NCBI GenBank assembly: GCA_951812395.1
Contig: CATOSD010000002.1
Coordinates: forward strand, 1,292,442-1,356,441
Source of the DNA: an uncultured Dehalococcoidia bacterium
GTDB taxonomy: Bacteria > Chloroflexota > Dehalococcoidia > Lucifugimonadales > CATOSD01
Length of the DNA: 64,000 nucleotides
Direction of reading: 5' to 3'
Every line of letters begins with the position of its first letter. Positions within the stretch are counted from its first letter, which is position 1. Positions 26,772-37,107 of this stretch are shown piece after piece. Under the pieces are notes generated by a model. That model searched no databases and was not told where the DNA came from. It worked only from the letters and a program-made list of their open reading frames with translations. A program made the translations under genes and the position numbers.

Positions 26772-29700
26772 ATGACGCAAGGCTCGAACGGCAACGACGC
26801 AGGCATTATGAACGCGGTCCGCTGGCGATGCATCGGCCCGCCGCGCGGCGGTCGCACCGTCGCCGTCGCCGGGGATCCCGTAGACCCCGCAGTGTTCTAC
26901 TTCGGCGCGTGCGCCGGCGGAGTCTGGAAAACGGACGACGCTGGCACCTACTGGCAGAACATCTCCGACGGCCAGATCAACACCGCATCCATTGGCGCCA
27001 TCGCCGTGTCCGACTCCGACCCCAACGTCATTTACGTTGGCACCGGCGAAGCCTGCATCAGGAGCAATGTAACCTACGGCGACGGCGTCTACCGCTCCAC
27101 CGACGCCGGAAAGACCTGGACTCACCTAGGCCTGGCTGACACCCGCCACATATCGCGGGTGCGGATCCATCCCACCAACCCAGACATCGTTTACGTCGGC
27201 GCTCTAGGCCACGCCTACGGCCCAAACGAAGAGCGCGGTGTGTTCCGCTCCACCGACGGCGGCAAGAACTGGGAAAAGATACTGTACAAGAGCGAGAACT
27301 CGGGTGTGGCGGACCTCTCGATGGACCCTAACAACCCCCGCATTCTCTACGCGGCCATCTGGCAGGTGCAACGCACCCCATGGAGCCTGAACAGCGGTGG
27401 CGACGAGTGCGGCATTTACCGGTCCACCGACGGCGGTGACACGTGGACCGAGATCACCCGCAACAAGGGGTTGCCGGATGGGATGATCGGCCGCGTAGGC
27501 ATAGCCGCATCGCCTGCCAAGTCCGGGCGCGTCTACACCACCGTCGAAGCCGAGGACTGTGGGCTGTTCCGCTCCGACGACTACGGCGACACATGGGAGC
27601 TCGCCAGCGATAGCCGTGACATCCAGGGCCGACCCTGGTACTACCAGCACATATTCGCCGATCCACAGGACGCAGACACTGTCTGGGTCCTCAACTACTC
27701 CTGCTGGAAGTCCATAGACGGCGGCAGGACCTTCAACACCGTTGGTACGCCCCACGGCGACAACCACGACCTGTGGATTGACCCGCGCAACCCCCGACGC
27801 ATGATCGAGGGCAACGACGGCGGCGCGACCATTACCTTCAACGGCGGCGACTCCTGGTCGACCATCTACAACCAGCTAACGTCGCAGTTCTACCACGTAA
27901 TCACCGACAACCAGTTCCCCTACCACGTCTACGGCACCCAACAGGACAACTCCGCCATCTGCGTGCCGAGCATGACCCACAAGGGAGCTATCCCCTGGAC
28001 GGACTGCTACCCCACCGGAAGCTCCGAGAGCGGCTACATCGCGGTCCATCCAAATGACCACAACACGGTGGTGTCCGGCTCCATCGGCAGCTCGCCCGGC
28101 GGCGGCGGCAACATGCTGCACTACAACCACGAAACCGGGCAGGTTCGCATAATCACCGTCTGGCCCGAGCTGAACACGGGACTGGGCGCAAGCGAAATGA
28201 AATACCGCTTTCAGTGGACGTACCCAATCGTCTTCTCGCACCACAACCCGGACCTGCTATACGTGACCGGCAACATTGTCTTCAAGACCACCGACGTCGG
28301 CAGCAACTGGGAAGCGGTAAGCCCCGACCTGACGCGCGCCGAGCCTCACACCATGGAGGTGTCGGGCGGCCCCATTACCAAGGACACGTCGGGCGCGGAG
28401 ACATACGCGACGATTTTCGCTTTCTCCGAGTCCCACCACGACCCCAACGTGCTCTGGGCCGGCTCTGATGACGGCCTGTTGCACGTCACCAGGGACGGCG
28501 GAGCCAACTGGGAGAACATTACCCCCACGGACCTGGGCGACTTCACGATGGTGGGCATGCTGGAGGCCTCCCACCACGACCCGGCAACCGCGTACATGTC
28601 CGCGACCCGGTTCAGGCTCGACGAGACCCAGCCGATGCTGTACAAGACCAGCGACTACGGCAAGACCTGGACCAACATATCGTCCAACATTCCGGACGGC
28701 GACTACACGCGCTGCATTCGAGAGGACCCGGTCAGGCCGGGAATGCTGTACGCGGGCACCGAGACCACCGCCTACGTGTCGTTCGACGACGGAGGCTCGT
28801 GGCACTCGCTAACCGGAAACCTGCCCGTAGTTCCCGTACACGACCTCATCATCAAGGACGACGACCTCGTCGCGGCCACTAACGGCCGCTCCTTCTGGAT
28901 CATGGACGATCTTACGCAACTACGCCAAATCGACGACTCCGTTTCCGGCAGCTCAGCCAGGCTGCTGAAGCCTCGCGACACCTACAGGCCGGCGCGGCCC
29001 TTCCGCTTCCGCGAGGGAACCACCGGCAAGAGCTACCAGCTCGCCCTGGGCGGCGCGGTCTGCTACTACGAGTCCAAGGACGAGTACGGCCAAGTCCAGC
29101 GTAACTTCCTGGACGCGGGAGAGAACCCGCCATACGGCCCCATCGTCACCTACTACCTGGCCGAAGCGCCCGACGACGAGCTTACGCTGACGTTCTCCGA
29201 CGCCAACGGCAACGAGATACAGACCTTCTCAAGCAAGGAGGCGGAGGGCGACGACAAGCCCAAGAGGGCGCCCGCCAACGCCGGCACGAACCGATTCCTG
29301 TGGGACATGCGCTACCCCGCGGCGACCAAGGTGCCCGGCGACAAGACGGTCAGCGAGGACCTGTCAGGGCCGATAGCGCCCCCGGGCAGCTACCAGGTAA
29401 CGCTGTCCGTCGGCGGCCATACCGAGACCCAGTCTTTCGCTCTGGTCAAGGACCCGCGCGTCACCGCCACTCAGGAAGACTTCGACGCTCAGTTCGAACT
29501 GCTGCTCAAGATTCGAGACAAGCTCTCCGAGACACACGAGAGCGTCATCAAGATCCGCAGCGTGAGGGAGCAGGTCGAGGAGTGGGCCAAGCGGGCTGAG
29601 GGCCACCCTGCCGAGGAGGCGATTTCGGCAGGCGCGTCGGCGCTCAACGAAAAGCTCACCTCCATCGAAGAGGACCTGATCCAGACCAACTACCGCGGCG

Positions 29701-29939
29701 CGCGCGACCGCCTGAACCAGCCGGTCAAGCTCAATGCCAAGCTCGCCGGTTTGGTCGACGTGGTATCGAGCGCGGACTACGCGCCGCCCACGCAGACACA
29801 TGAGGTCTACGTCGACTTCGCGTCGAAGATCGACCCCTACATACAACAGTTGGACGAGGTAATCGACAAGGACGTTTCGGAGTTCGACAACCTGGTCCAC
29901 GAGTTGGAGGTACCGACCATAGTTCCGCGCACTTCCTAA
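26772..29939 (+). CDS. large BNR/VPS10-sortilin-like beta-propeller protein
   Basis: 1055 aa with repeated S-T-D-x-G-x-T-W motifs (YRSTDAGKTWTHLG, FRSTDGGKNWEKI, YRSTDGGDTWTEI, YKTSDYGKTWTNIS). Confidence 0.85.
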   Translation: MTQGSNGNDAGIMNAVRWRCIGPPRGGRTVAVAGDPVDPAVFYFGACAGGVWKTDDAGTYWQNISDGQINTASIGAIAVSDSDPNVIYVGTGEACIRSNVTYGDGVYRSTDAGKTWTHLGLADTRHISRVRIHPTNPDIVYVGALGHAYGPNEERGVFRSTDGGKNWEKILYKSENSGVADLSMDPNNPRILYAAIWQVQRTPWSLNSGGDECGIYRSTDGGDTWTEITRNKGLPDGMIGRVGIAASPAKSGRVYTTVEAEDCGLFRSDDYGDTWELASDSRDIQGRPWYYQHIFADPQDADTVWVLNYSCWKSIDGGRTFNTVGTPHGDNHDLWIDPRNPRRMIEGNDGGATITFNGGDSWSTIYNQLTSQFYHVITDNQFPYHVYGTQQDNSAICVPSMTHKGAIPWTDCYPTGSSESGYIAVHPNDHNTVVSGSIGSSPGGGGNMLHYNHETGQVRIITVWPELNTGLGASEMKYRFQWTYPIVFSHHNPDLLYVTGNIVFKTTDVGSNWEAVSPDLTRAEPHTMEVSGGPITKDTSGAETYATIFAFSESHHDPNVLWAGSDDGLLHVTRDGGANWENITPTDLGDFTMVGMLEASHHDPATAYMSATRFRLDETQPMLYKTSDYGKTWTNISSNIPDGDYTRCIREDPVRPGMLYAGTETTAYVSFDDGGSWHSLTGNLPVVPVHDLIIKDDDLVAATNGRSFWIMDDLTQLRQIDDSVSGSSARLLKPRDTYRPARPFRFREGTTGKSYQLALGGAVCYYESKDEYGQVQRNFLDAGENPPYGPIVTYYLAEAPDDELTLTFSDANGNEIQTFSSKEAEGDDKPKRAPANAGTNRFLWDMRYPAATKVPGDKTVSEDLSGPIAPPGSYQVTLSVGGHTETQSFALVKDPRVTATQEDFDAQFELLLKIRDKLSETHESVIKIRSVREQVEEWAKRAEGHPAEEAISAGASALNEKLTSIEEDLIQTNYRGARDRLNQPVKLNAKLAGLVDVVSSADYAPPTQTHEVYVDFASKIDPYIQQLDEVIDKDVSEFDNLVHELEVPTIVPRTS

Positions 29940-30030
29940 AGAGCGGCCCAGCGGGCGTGCTGCTGCCCCGTGGCTACGGCGGCGGATGGGCAGCGCGTCC
30001 GGCCTGCGCGCGGACCGGCAACACCAGACT

Positions 30031-31227
30031 ATGCACAAAGGATTCGTCAGCGACCTGCGCATCATCGACATTTCACAGGGCGTGGCAGGCCCCCTCGCGT
30101 CCAAGCTCTTGGCCGACCAGGGCGCGGAGGTGATTAAAGTCGAACCACCCGAGGGCGACTACAGCCGACGCTATGCCCCGTTCGCCAGCGAGGCGCCCGA
30201 CCCGGAGCAGAGCCTTACCTATGCCTTCTTCAACACCAGCAAGACGGGCGTGACGCTGAACATCGGCACACCGGACGGCGCGGAACTGCTGACCGAGATG
30301 GCGCGCCGCTCCGACGTGCTGATCGAGGACCTGCCACCGGGCGAGATGGCCGAACTCGGGCTGAAGTACGAGCACCTGGCCGAGATCAACCCGGGCCTCA
30401 TAGTCGTTTCGATAACGCCCTTCGGACAGACCGGCCCATACAGCGACTTCGCGTGGGACGACATCACGCTACAGGCGCTCACCGGCTTTCTCTACCTGAG
30501 CGGCAACTCCGACAAGCCGCCCGCCCGCGCTCCGCTCGAACAGGCCCAAATAATGGGTGGTCGCAACGCGGCCAACGCCATAATGCTGGCGGTGCTCGAA
30601 CGTGAGATGAGCGGCCTGGGCCAGCACGTGGATCTTTCCATCGCCGAGGCGGTGGCCACCGAGCCGCCGTTCCAGTTCACGCACTACAGCTTTCTGGGCA
30701 TCATCTCGAAGCGAACGAGGCGCGTTAACGTGCCTGTGGACGGCGACTTTCTGCCGTGCCGGGACGGCTACATCACTATGGCAAGCAGTGGCGGCAATAC
30801 CTGGGAGGAGCTGGCCGTATTTTTCGACACGCCGGAGCTGCTGGACGACAGATTCGCAGACCGCCTCAACCGGTCGAACAACGCCGAAGAGCTGAACGAA
30901 CTGATGGTCTCGCGGCTAAGCGACCGCAACAAGCACGACGTTTTCGACGCGGGCATGAAGAGTGGCTTCGTGTTCGGCGTGGCGCAGACTCCCCAGGAGG
31001 TCCTGGACTGTCCCCACCTGGAGGACAGGGAGTACTACCAGCGCGTCCAGCACCCCGAAATGGGCGCACTAAGGTACACCGGTTCCGGATTCCGCGTCGA
31101 CGGGGAGCAGTGCATCGGAATCTCACCTTCCCCGCGGCTCGGCCAACACAACGTCGAGGTCTTCTGCGACTGGCTGGGCCGTCCCCGCGAGTCCCTGGAT
31201 CGGCTCCGGGCCGCGGGTGTAATCTAG
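30031..31227 (+). CDS. CaiB/BaiF (family III) CoA-transferase
   Basis: LRIIDISQGVAGPLASKLLADQGAEVIKVEPPEGDYSR; SPSPRLGQHNVEV. Confidence 0.92.
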   Translation: MHKGFVSDLRIIDISQGVAGPLASKLLADQGAEVIKVEPPEGDYSRRYAPFASEAPDPEQSLTYAFFNTSKTGVTLNIGTPDGAELLTEMARRSDVLIEDLPPGEMAELGLKYEHLAEINPGLIVVSITPFGQTGPYSDFAWDDITLQALTGFLYLSGNSDKPPARAPLEQAQIMGGRNAANAIMLAVLEREMSGLGQHVDLSIAEAVATEPPFQFTHYSFLGIISKRTRRVNVPVDGDFLPCRDGYITMASSGGNTWEELAVFFDTPELLDDRFADRLNRSNNAEELNELMVSRLSDRNKHDVFDAGMKSGFVFGVAQTPQEVLDCPHLEDREYYQRVQHPEMGALRYTGSGFRVDGEQCIGISPSPRLGQHNVEVFCDWLGRPRESLDRLRAAGVI

Positions 31228-31256
31228 CCGTTGCTTTACTCTCTCGAAAGGCACAG

Positions 31257-32618
31257 ATGGCAATAGACGCCAAGCGCATGCCCCTGAAGGGAGTGCGAAT
31301 TGTCACGGTCGAGGAGTGGCTTCAACTCCCATGGGCCACCGTAAACCTCGCCGAGATGGGCGCGGAGGTGATCCGCGTCGAGTCGCTCGGACGCATGGTG
31401 GTGCGCAACATCGGCCCGTATCCCGACAACAAGGTGGGCGAGCGCTTCTGGAACCAGGGCGCAACGTACCACAACTGGTATCGCAGCAAGAAGAGCCTCA
31501 CGCTGGACCTGAGAACCCCGGACGGGGCGGATGCGTTCAAGGAGCTCGTCGCGGTTAGCGACGTCGTCGCCGAAAACAATCGCGCAGGCATCATGGAGCG
31601 TTTCGGCCTGACATACGACGCGCTCCGGCAGGTGAAGCCCGACCTTATCATGTTGCGCTCCACCGGCTACGGTCAGACCGGGGAATGGCGCAGCTACGGC
31701 GCCTTCGCTCGCACGGTGGAGGCCATGAGCAGCCTGTCGCACATGACGGGCTTTCCCGACGGGCCGCCCGTCCGGGCCAACACGTCTTACGTTGACATAA
31801 CTACGTCCTGGAACAACATGCTCGCCGTGATGATGGCGCTACACCACCGCAATAGGACAGGCGAAGGCGCCGAGATTGACATGTCGATGTACGAGACCGG
31901 AGTGTCGAGTGTTGGCGTCGCGCTGTTGGAGCGCCAGCTCAAGGGCGCCAACCCAGAGCGCATGGGCAACCAGCACCCGTGGGTGTCTCCCTACGGCTGC
32001 TACCGGTGCGCCGGCGACGACAAGTGGGTGACGCTGGCCGCGCGGGACGAGCCGGAGTGGCGCGCGCTATGCGACGCGATGGGCCAACCGGAGTTGGCCG
32101 ACGACCCGCGGTTTTCTACGGGCGAGGAGCGCTGGCAACATAGGGACGAGCTGGACGCTCTGATAGAGTCGTGGACGAGCGCCCTGGACCACGTGCAGGT
32201 GATGCACATTCTCCAGGAGCGCGGCATCCCGGCCGGCGCCGTGCTCAACGCTCGTGAGGTGATGACCAACCCGCACTTCAGGAGTCGCGAGTTCTTCGAG
32301 AGAAGCGAAGACCCGCCTGAGGTAGAGGGAGTTGGAACGCGCGTGTATGGCGGCCGACCCTACAGGTTCTCGAGGTCGCGTGGCCGCGTGCGCGGTGTGT
32401 CGCAGCTAGGCCAGCACAACGACTACGCGCTCCGCGAGCTGCTGGGAATGGAGGACAGCGCCGTTTCCGGGATGATCGACGCGGGTATCGTCGGCACCGT
32501 GCCCACCGGTGTGGAGTCCATGAACCCTCAGCCCATGGACATCGAAGGGCAGCTACGCATGGGCGCCATCGCGTCGCAAGACACCGATTACCGGCAGGTG
32601 CTGGGCCTCGACGAGTAA
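31257..32618 (+). CDS. CaiB/BaiF (family III) CoA-transferase
   Basis: VRIVTVEEWLQLPWATVNLAEMGAEVIRVESLGR; SLTLDLRTPDG; QLGQHNDYALRELLG. Confidence 0.92.
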   Translation: MAIDAKRMPLKGVRIVTVEEWLQLPWATVNLAEMGAEVIRVESLGRMVVRNIGPYPDNKVGERFWNQGATYHNWYRSKKSLTLDLRTPDGADAFKELVAVSDVVAENNRAGIMERFGLTYDALRQVKPDLIMLRSTGYGQTGEWRSYGAFARTVEAMSSLSHMTGFPDGPPVRANTSYVDITTSWNNMLAVMMALHHRNRTGEGAEIDMSMYETGVSSVGVALLERQLKGANPERMGNQHPWVSPYGCYRCAGDDKWVTLAARDEPEWRALCDAMGQPELADDPRFSTGEERWQHRDELDALIESWTSALDHVQVMHILQERGIPAGAVLNAREVMTNPHFRSREFFERSEDPPEVEGVGTRVYGGRPYRFSRSRGRVRGVSQLGQHNDYALRELLGMEDSAVSGMIDAGIVGTVPTGVESMNPQPMDIEGQLRMGAIASQDTDYRQVLGLDE

Positions 32619-32642
32619 GTGACGGGGTGCCACCGAACAGTA

Positions 32643-32665
32643 GGGGCGGGTTTGTAACCCGCCCC
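32643..32665. terminator. hairpin between convergent genes (GGGGCGGGTT-tgt-AACCCGCCCC)
   Basis: 10-bp perfect stem between the stop at 32618 (+) and the stop at 32712 (-). Confidence 0.6.
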
Positions 32666-32711
32666 GTGGCGCCTCAACCTCGCCGCGAGCCGCCACCATG
32701 TCTGTAGTCGC

Positions 32712-34067
32712 CTAGCTCACCGCCACCAGCGCGCGCTGCGCGTATAGCCCGGCCAACTCGTCGACGCTGGAGACGCTCTCCAGCCCCAGCATCAGCCCTA
32801 TAGTGCGCTCGCAGTCCTCGGGGGTTAGTACGCGAAGCGCGTTGTCCCTATACTTGCCAAGCAATTCCTCTACGCTCAGCAGGTCGTCCCAGTCGCCGTG
32901 GGGGACGTCGACCTGCTCGTACAACGTGCGCCCGTCCTTAAGGTGCAGCGTGACCGGGTTGGATGCGTCCTGGTACTCGCTCGGTATGGACGGGTCTGCC
33001 TGCAAGGTGACTCGGTCCATCATTTCCCTCGCCTCCGGCCGGTTCACGTATTCGTCATCGAAGCTCTCGATGACAATTCGACGCGACAGGACCGCCTCAG
33101 CCATGTTGTACTGCAAGCTGAACTTGGCGCGCAGCCCGAAGTCGAGATCCATGCGGTTCAGCCAGGCCTCATGTGGGACCGATACCACGACCTCTTCCAC
33201 CTGCTCCGGCTTCACGTCGTTGGCGACGACCAGCTTCAGAATGGCGTCGAGGGCGCGGTGGTTGAGGTAGCAGGTTGGGTATTTCTTCACCCCGATCCCG
33301 GGGCTGACGACGTGGAAGGGCCTGCCGAGCGAATCAATGGTCGCCTGCGCGTCGTACTCGCCGTCCATGAAGACGCCCGAGAAGCCGCGCTCGCCGTCGA
33401 TGGGTTCCGGGTCGCCGGTGAAGCCCGCCCTGGCCAGCAGTGCAGCGCGAAGGCCGCCCGCCGCGGCATTGCCGGAATGGTATGGCTTGGTCATGGTCCC
33501 GACGTTCTTGCCGATGCCGCTAGCGTGCGACGCGGCGATTGCCAGCGCCATGCGGATCTGCCACTCGCCCAGCCCCAGCATCTTCGACGCCGCGGCCGCT
33601 GCGGCCAGCACACCGTAGACTCCGGTGCTGTGGAAGCCGGGCGTGTGGTGCCCGATGCCCAGCTTGCCGTGTATCTCCAGCCCGATGACGAATGCGGTCA
33701 CCACGTCTTTGCCTGTAGCGCCCAGCTCCTCGGCCAGGGCCAGCACCACGGGAAACACCGTGCAGGTGGGATGACCAACAGGCAGCCAGGTGTCGTCGAA
33801 GTCGGTCGCGTGCGCCAGCACGCCGTTGGCGAACGCAGCTTCCGCGAGGGAGGTGCGCACGCCACCCGCAATTACGGACGCCTGCGGCGCACCGCCCGCG
33901 GTCCTTGTGTAGTCGAGCACTATGTCACCGATAGGCTGCGTGGCCCCCGCCAGCGACACGCCCAGCGTGTCCAGCATCGCCCGCTTGGCGGCGGTGACCG
34001 CCTCATCCGGTAGGTCCGCGTACTCGGTCGCGATAATCCACTTGGCGATAGAATCGGTAAGTCCCAT
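32712..34067 (-). CDS. MmgE/PrpD family protein
   Basis: LDTLGVSLAGATQPIGD, EAAFANGVLAHATDFDDTW, MTKPYHSGNAAAGG. Confidence 0.92.
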   Translation of the reverse strand: MGLTDSIAKWIIATEYADLPDEAVTAAKRAMLDTLGVSLAGATQPIGDIVLDYTRTAGGAPQASVIAGGVRTSLAEAAFANGVLAHATDFDDTWLPVGHPTCTVFPVVLALAEELGATGKDVVTAFVIGLEIHGKLGIGHHTPGFHSTGVYGVLAAAAAASKMLGLGEWQIRMALAIAASHASGIGKNVGTMTKPYHSGNAAAGGLRAALLARAGFTGDPEPIDGERGFSGVFMDGEYDAQATIDSLGRPFHVVSPGIGVKKYPTCYLNHRALDAILKLVVANDVKPEQVEEVVVSVPHEAWLNRMDLDFGLRAKFSLQYNMAEAVLSRRIVIESFDDEYVNRPEAREMMDRVTLQADPSIPSEYQDASNPVTLHLKDGRTLYEQVDVPHGDWDDLLSVEELLGKYRDNALRVLTPEDCERTIGLMLGLESVSSVDELAGLYAQRALVAVS

Positions 34068-34172
34068 GTCGTGCCTCCTCGCGCGTTACGAGGCTGGGAT
34101 GCGCTCGCTCCGCGCCACGCCGTCCTTGTGTTCAGTGATGCCGACCGCCGCCGATTCGAATCCTCGCCTCAG

Positions 34173-35045
34173 TCAGCGCCCCTCCGTCGTCGCCGCCTCC
34201 ACCTCCCACAGGTCGTCAAATCGGAGCAGCGTGTTCGTAAGGTCTCGTGCCGCGTCGCCCTCTTCCTGGCTCACGTTGACGTGGCCGGTCTCAAGAACGT
34301 CCTTGTAGGCGTTGACTATGCCGTTCAGCGCGCTGCCGATCGTCGTGCCGGGGTAGATGACGACTTGGTATCCGATCGACTCGAACTCCTTGACTCCTAG
34401 CGGGCCGATTCCGGCAAGCGCCAGCATAGGTATGTCCTTGATCTCGCGACGCAGGTACTCGTACTGGTCTCTGTCGCGAACGCCCAATGGCATAATCACG
34501 TCCACGCCCAACTCCATCGCGGCGTGGGCACGACGGACCGCCTCCTCCTGCGATCCGCCCTCGACGCCACGGATGCCATCGTTGCGGGCGATAATCAGGA
34601 AGTCTTCGCTCCTGCGCGCCTTCAGCGCGTACTCCAGCCTCTGCTGGTAAACGTCTATTGGGACGATGTGCTCGAGCCCCCGGTGGTACGACACTCTCTT
34701 GGGGTAGAACTGGTCCTCGATGTGGATTGCGGTGATCCCGGCATCCTCCAGCGTCTCCACCGCGTGCATCACGTGCACCGGGTCGCCGAACCCGGCGCCC
34801 GCATCGAGGATGACGGGCAGGTCGTAGCGCACGCCCTTCGCGACCGTCTCGCCAATCTGCGCCATCTGGGTCAGCGACGTGAGAGGCTCTGTCGTACCGA
34901 GCACCGTGCCCGTCTGCGAGCCGGGAATGTAGAGGGTCTTGAATCCCATGTGACGGAACAGACGGGCGGTGATTACGTCATAAGCGCCGGGGGCGACCAC
35001 CATCCTGCCCGCTTCCAAATCGCGTCGCATGTTGGGGTTTGGCAT
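34173..35045 (-). CDS. isocitrate lyase/PEP mutase family protein
   Basis: PVILDAGAGFGDPVHVMHAVETLEDAGITAIHIEDQFYPKRVSYH; IIARNDG. Confidence 0.9.
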   Translation of the reverse strand: MPNPNMRRDLEAGRMVVAPGAYDVITARLFRHMGFKTLYIPGSQTGTVLGTTEPLTSLTQMAQIGETVAKGVRYDLPVILDAGAGFGDPVHVMHAVETLEDAGITAIHIEDQFYPKRVSYHRGLEHIVPIDVYQQRLEYALKARRSEDFLIIARNDGIRGVEGGSQEEAVRRAHAAMELGVDVIMPLGVRDRDQYEYLRREIKDIPMLALAGIGPLGVKEFESIGYQVVIYPGTTIGSALNGIVNAYKDVLETGHVNVSQEEGDAARDLTNTLLRFDDLWEVEAATTEGR

Positions 35046-35169
35046 CTCTTGTCCTTAAGTTGGTGTCACTCGTACGAATAAGCGAATCGCCCGCTCTACC
35101 GCGGAGGGACCGGTCCCCTCTCCTGCGGGAGACGAGGCCGACCCCTCACATGGCAGGCGTCCCGAGGCC

Positions 35170-35709
35170 CTAGCTGACGGGCTCGGGCAATCCCCTCTCC
35201 TGTATCATTTTGCGGACGTAAGGGTAGAATCCGCCAGCCCTGAGAATCTGCATCGGCGGAGTGTCCTCGGCCCAGGCCTCGCCCATTAGTGACGTGCCCT
35301 TAGTCAGGTTCTTAACCTCGCCGGTGTTCATGTTGATCTCGGCGACGTCTCCCTCGTCGAACAGTTCCTGCACGCCCTTGCACCACATCGTGGGCAGCGC
35401 GCTGTTCACCGCGTTGCGGAAGAATATGCGCGAGGTCGACTCGGCGATAATCGCACCCACGCCGTTGCGCTGTATGGCCTGTGCGCCGTTGCGGCTCGAG
35501 CCGCAGCCGAAGTTGACGCCGGCGACGATGATGTCGCCCTCCTCCACCTCGTCGGTCCAGCCGGGGCGGTTGGCATTGAAGCACCACTTGTGCGGGGGCT
35601 TGCCCAGTCCGCCACCGGCGAGCACCTGCGCGCCCGGCATCATGAGGTCGGTGCTGATGCGGTCGCCGAACTTCCACACCTTGCCCTTGTAGATCAGATC
35701 GTCAGCCAT
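35170..35709 (-). CDS. aconitase/3-isopropylmalate dehydratase-like small subunit
   Basis: GKVWKFGDRISTDLMMPG; IIVAGVNFGCGSSRNGAQAIQRNGVGAIIAES. Confidence 0.9.
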   Translation of the reverse strand: MADDLIYKGKVWKFGDRISTDLMMPGAQVLAGGGLGKPPHKWCFNANRPGWTDEVEEGDIIVAGVNFGCGSSRNGAQAIQRNGVGAIIAESTSRIFFRNAVNSALPTMWCKGVQELFDEGDVAEINMNTGEVKNLTKGTSLMGEAWAEDTPPMQILRAGGFYPYVRKMIQERGLPEPVS

Positions 35710-35753
35710 TCCGATTGCTCCTTATCTTTGTCGGTACCGTTCAGACCGCGAAT

Positions 35754-37010
35754 CTAGAGGAAGTCCCTGGGGTCAGCGATGTAGCCCTTTACGCAAGACG
35801 CCGCGACCACTGCTGGGTTGGCAAGGTACACGAACGCGTCAGAGCTGCCCTGGCGGCCCTGGAAGTTGCGGTTCGTGGACGCGATGCAGACTTCGCCGTC
35901 GCCGAGAACGCCCATGTGGCCGCCGTAGCAGGGGCCGCACGTGGAGTGCTCGATGTTTGCGCCGGCGTCCGAGAAGGTCTGCCACAGTCCGGCATCCAGC
36001 ACTTCGCGCCACACGTTCATCGACGCGGGGCTGCACAGCAGGCGGACGTCAGGGTGAATCTTGTTGCCCTCTAGTATCCGCGCCGCCATCTGGAAGTCCT
36101 CCAGTCTGGCGTTTGTGCAGGAGCCGATCAGACCCTGGTCGATGCGGATCTTCTCCGCCTCGAGCTCGGTGATCCCCTTCACGTTGCCTGGGTCGTGCGG
36201 GCAGGCGACCTGTGGCTCCAGGTTGGTCACGTCAAGCGTGAACTCGTCCTCGTATTCGGCGTCGGCGTCGGCAAAGACCGGCGTGTACGGCCGGCTGATC
36301 CTTCCGCGCAGGAAGTCCTCGGTCTTCTCGTCATACTCGAAAATGCAGAACTTCGCGCCCATCTCGACGCCCATGTTGGAGATGGTCCAACGGCTTGCCA
36401 GGCTCATCTCCTTGGCTACCGGGCCGGTCATTTCCATGGACTTGTACAGCCCGATGTCCGTGCCGTAGGTGCCCGTTATCTTGAGCACCACGTCCTTGCC
36501 GACGATGAATCCGTCGGGTCCGGGGAAGTCACCCACCAGATTCCACTTCTGGCTCTCGGGGACCCTGAACCAGTATTCGCCAAAGATGTGGCCCAGAATG
36601 CTGTCCATCGCGGCGTTGGTCACGCAGGCGTTGAACACGCCCCCGGCAGTGGAGTGCGAGTCCGGCATGGGTATCAACTCTCCCGGAGCTATCATGCCGT
36701 TCTCGGGAAACACCTGGTGGAGGATGCCCTGGCGTCCATAGTCGAAGAAGTTCTTGATGCCGTACTTCTTCACGTTTTCGCGCAGCTTCTTCATGTTGTT
36801 GGCCGCCGCTATGTTAGGGGGTGGCGCCTGGTGGTCCTCGACCACGTAGGTCCTGTCCGGGTTGAACAGCCTTTCGACGTCCAACTCGGCCAGCGCCTCG
36901 GCGGGTATGCCGACTGAGGCGTCCACCTTACACCACAGGAACTCCCCGGGCTTGACCTCGTCCCTGTCCCCGTGGGCAGCCAGAATCTTTTCAGCGATTG
37001 TCATTCCCAT
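35754..37010 (-). CDS. aconitase/3-isopropylmalate dehydratase-like large subunit
   Basis: MTIAEKILAAHGDRDEVKPGE; DSHSTAGGVFNA; GSCTNARLEDFQMAARIL; CGPCYGGHMGVLGDGEVCIASTNRNFQGRQG. Confidence 0.92.
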   Translation of the reverse strand: MGMTIAEKILAAHGDRDEVKPGEFLWCKVDASVGIPAEALAELDVERLFNPDRTYVVEDHQAPPPNIAAANNMKKLRENVKKYGIKNFFDYGRQGILHQVFPENGMIAPGELIPMPDSHSTAGGVFNACVTNAAMDSILGHIFGEYWFRVPESQKWNLVGDFPGPDGFIVGKDVVLKITGTYGTDIGLYKSMEMTGPVAKEMSLASRWTISNMGVEMGAKFCIFEYDEKTEDFLRGRISRPYTPVFADADAEYEDEFTLDVTNLEPQVACPHDPGNVKGITELEAEKIRIDQGLIGSCTNARLEDFQMAARILEGNKIHPDVRLLCSPASMNVWREVLDAGLWQTFSDAGANIEHSTCGPCYGGHMGVLGDGEVCIASTNRNFQGRQGSSDAFVYLANPAVVAASCVKGYIADPRDFL

Positions 37011-37107
37011 TCGTCACCTCTCGTCTCGCTCTGTGTATCCGGTTATGCGAGGGATGTTCGCGAGTGGCCCTCCGCCGCCATCCGGAGGGGAGGGCATCCG
37101 CGAAGCG

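Noticed and set aside
34130-34165. tRNA-like T-loop (gattcgaatcc)
   Set aside because: No matching acceptor stem, anticodon arm or D-arm could be built around it.
35170-37010. Leucine biosynthesis leuCD
   Set aside because: Subunit architecture fits, but no leuA/leuB are near and the neighbours are ICL-family lyases; kept as a generic aconitase-superfamily hydro-lyase.
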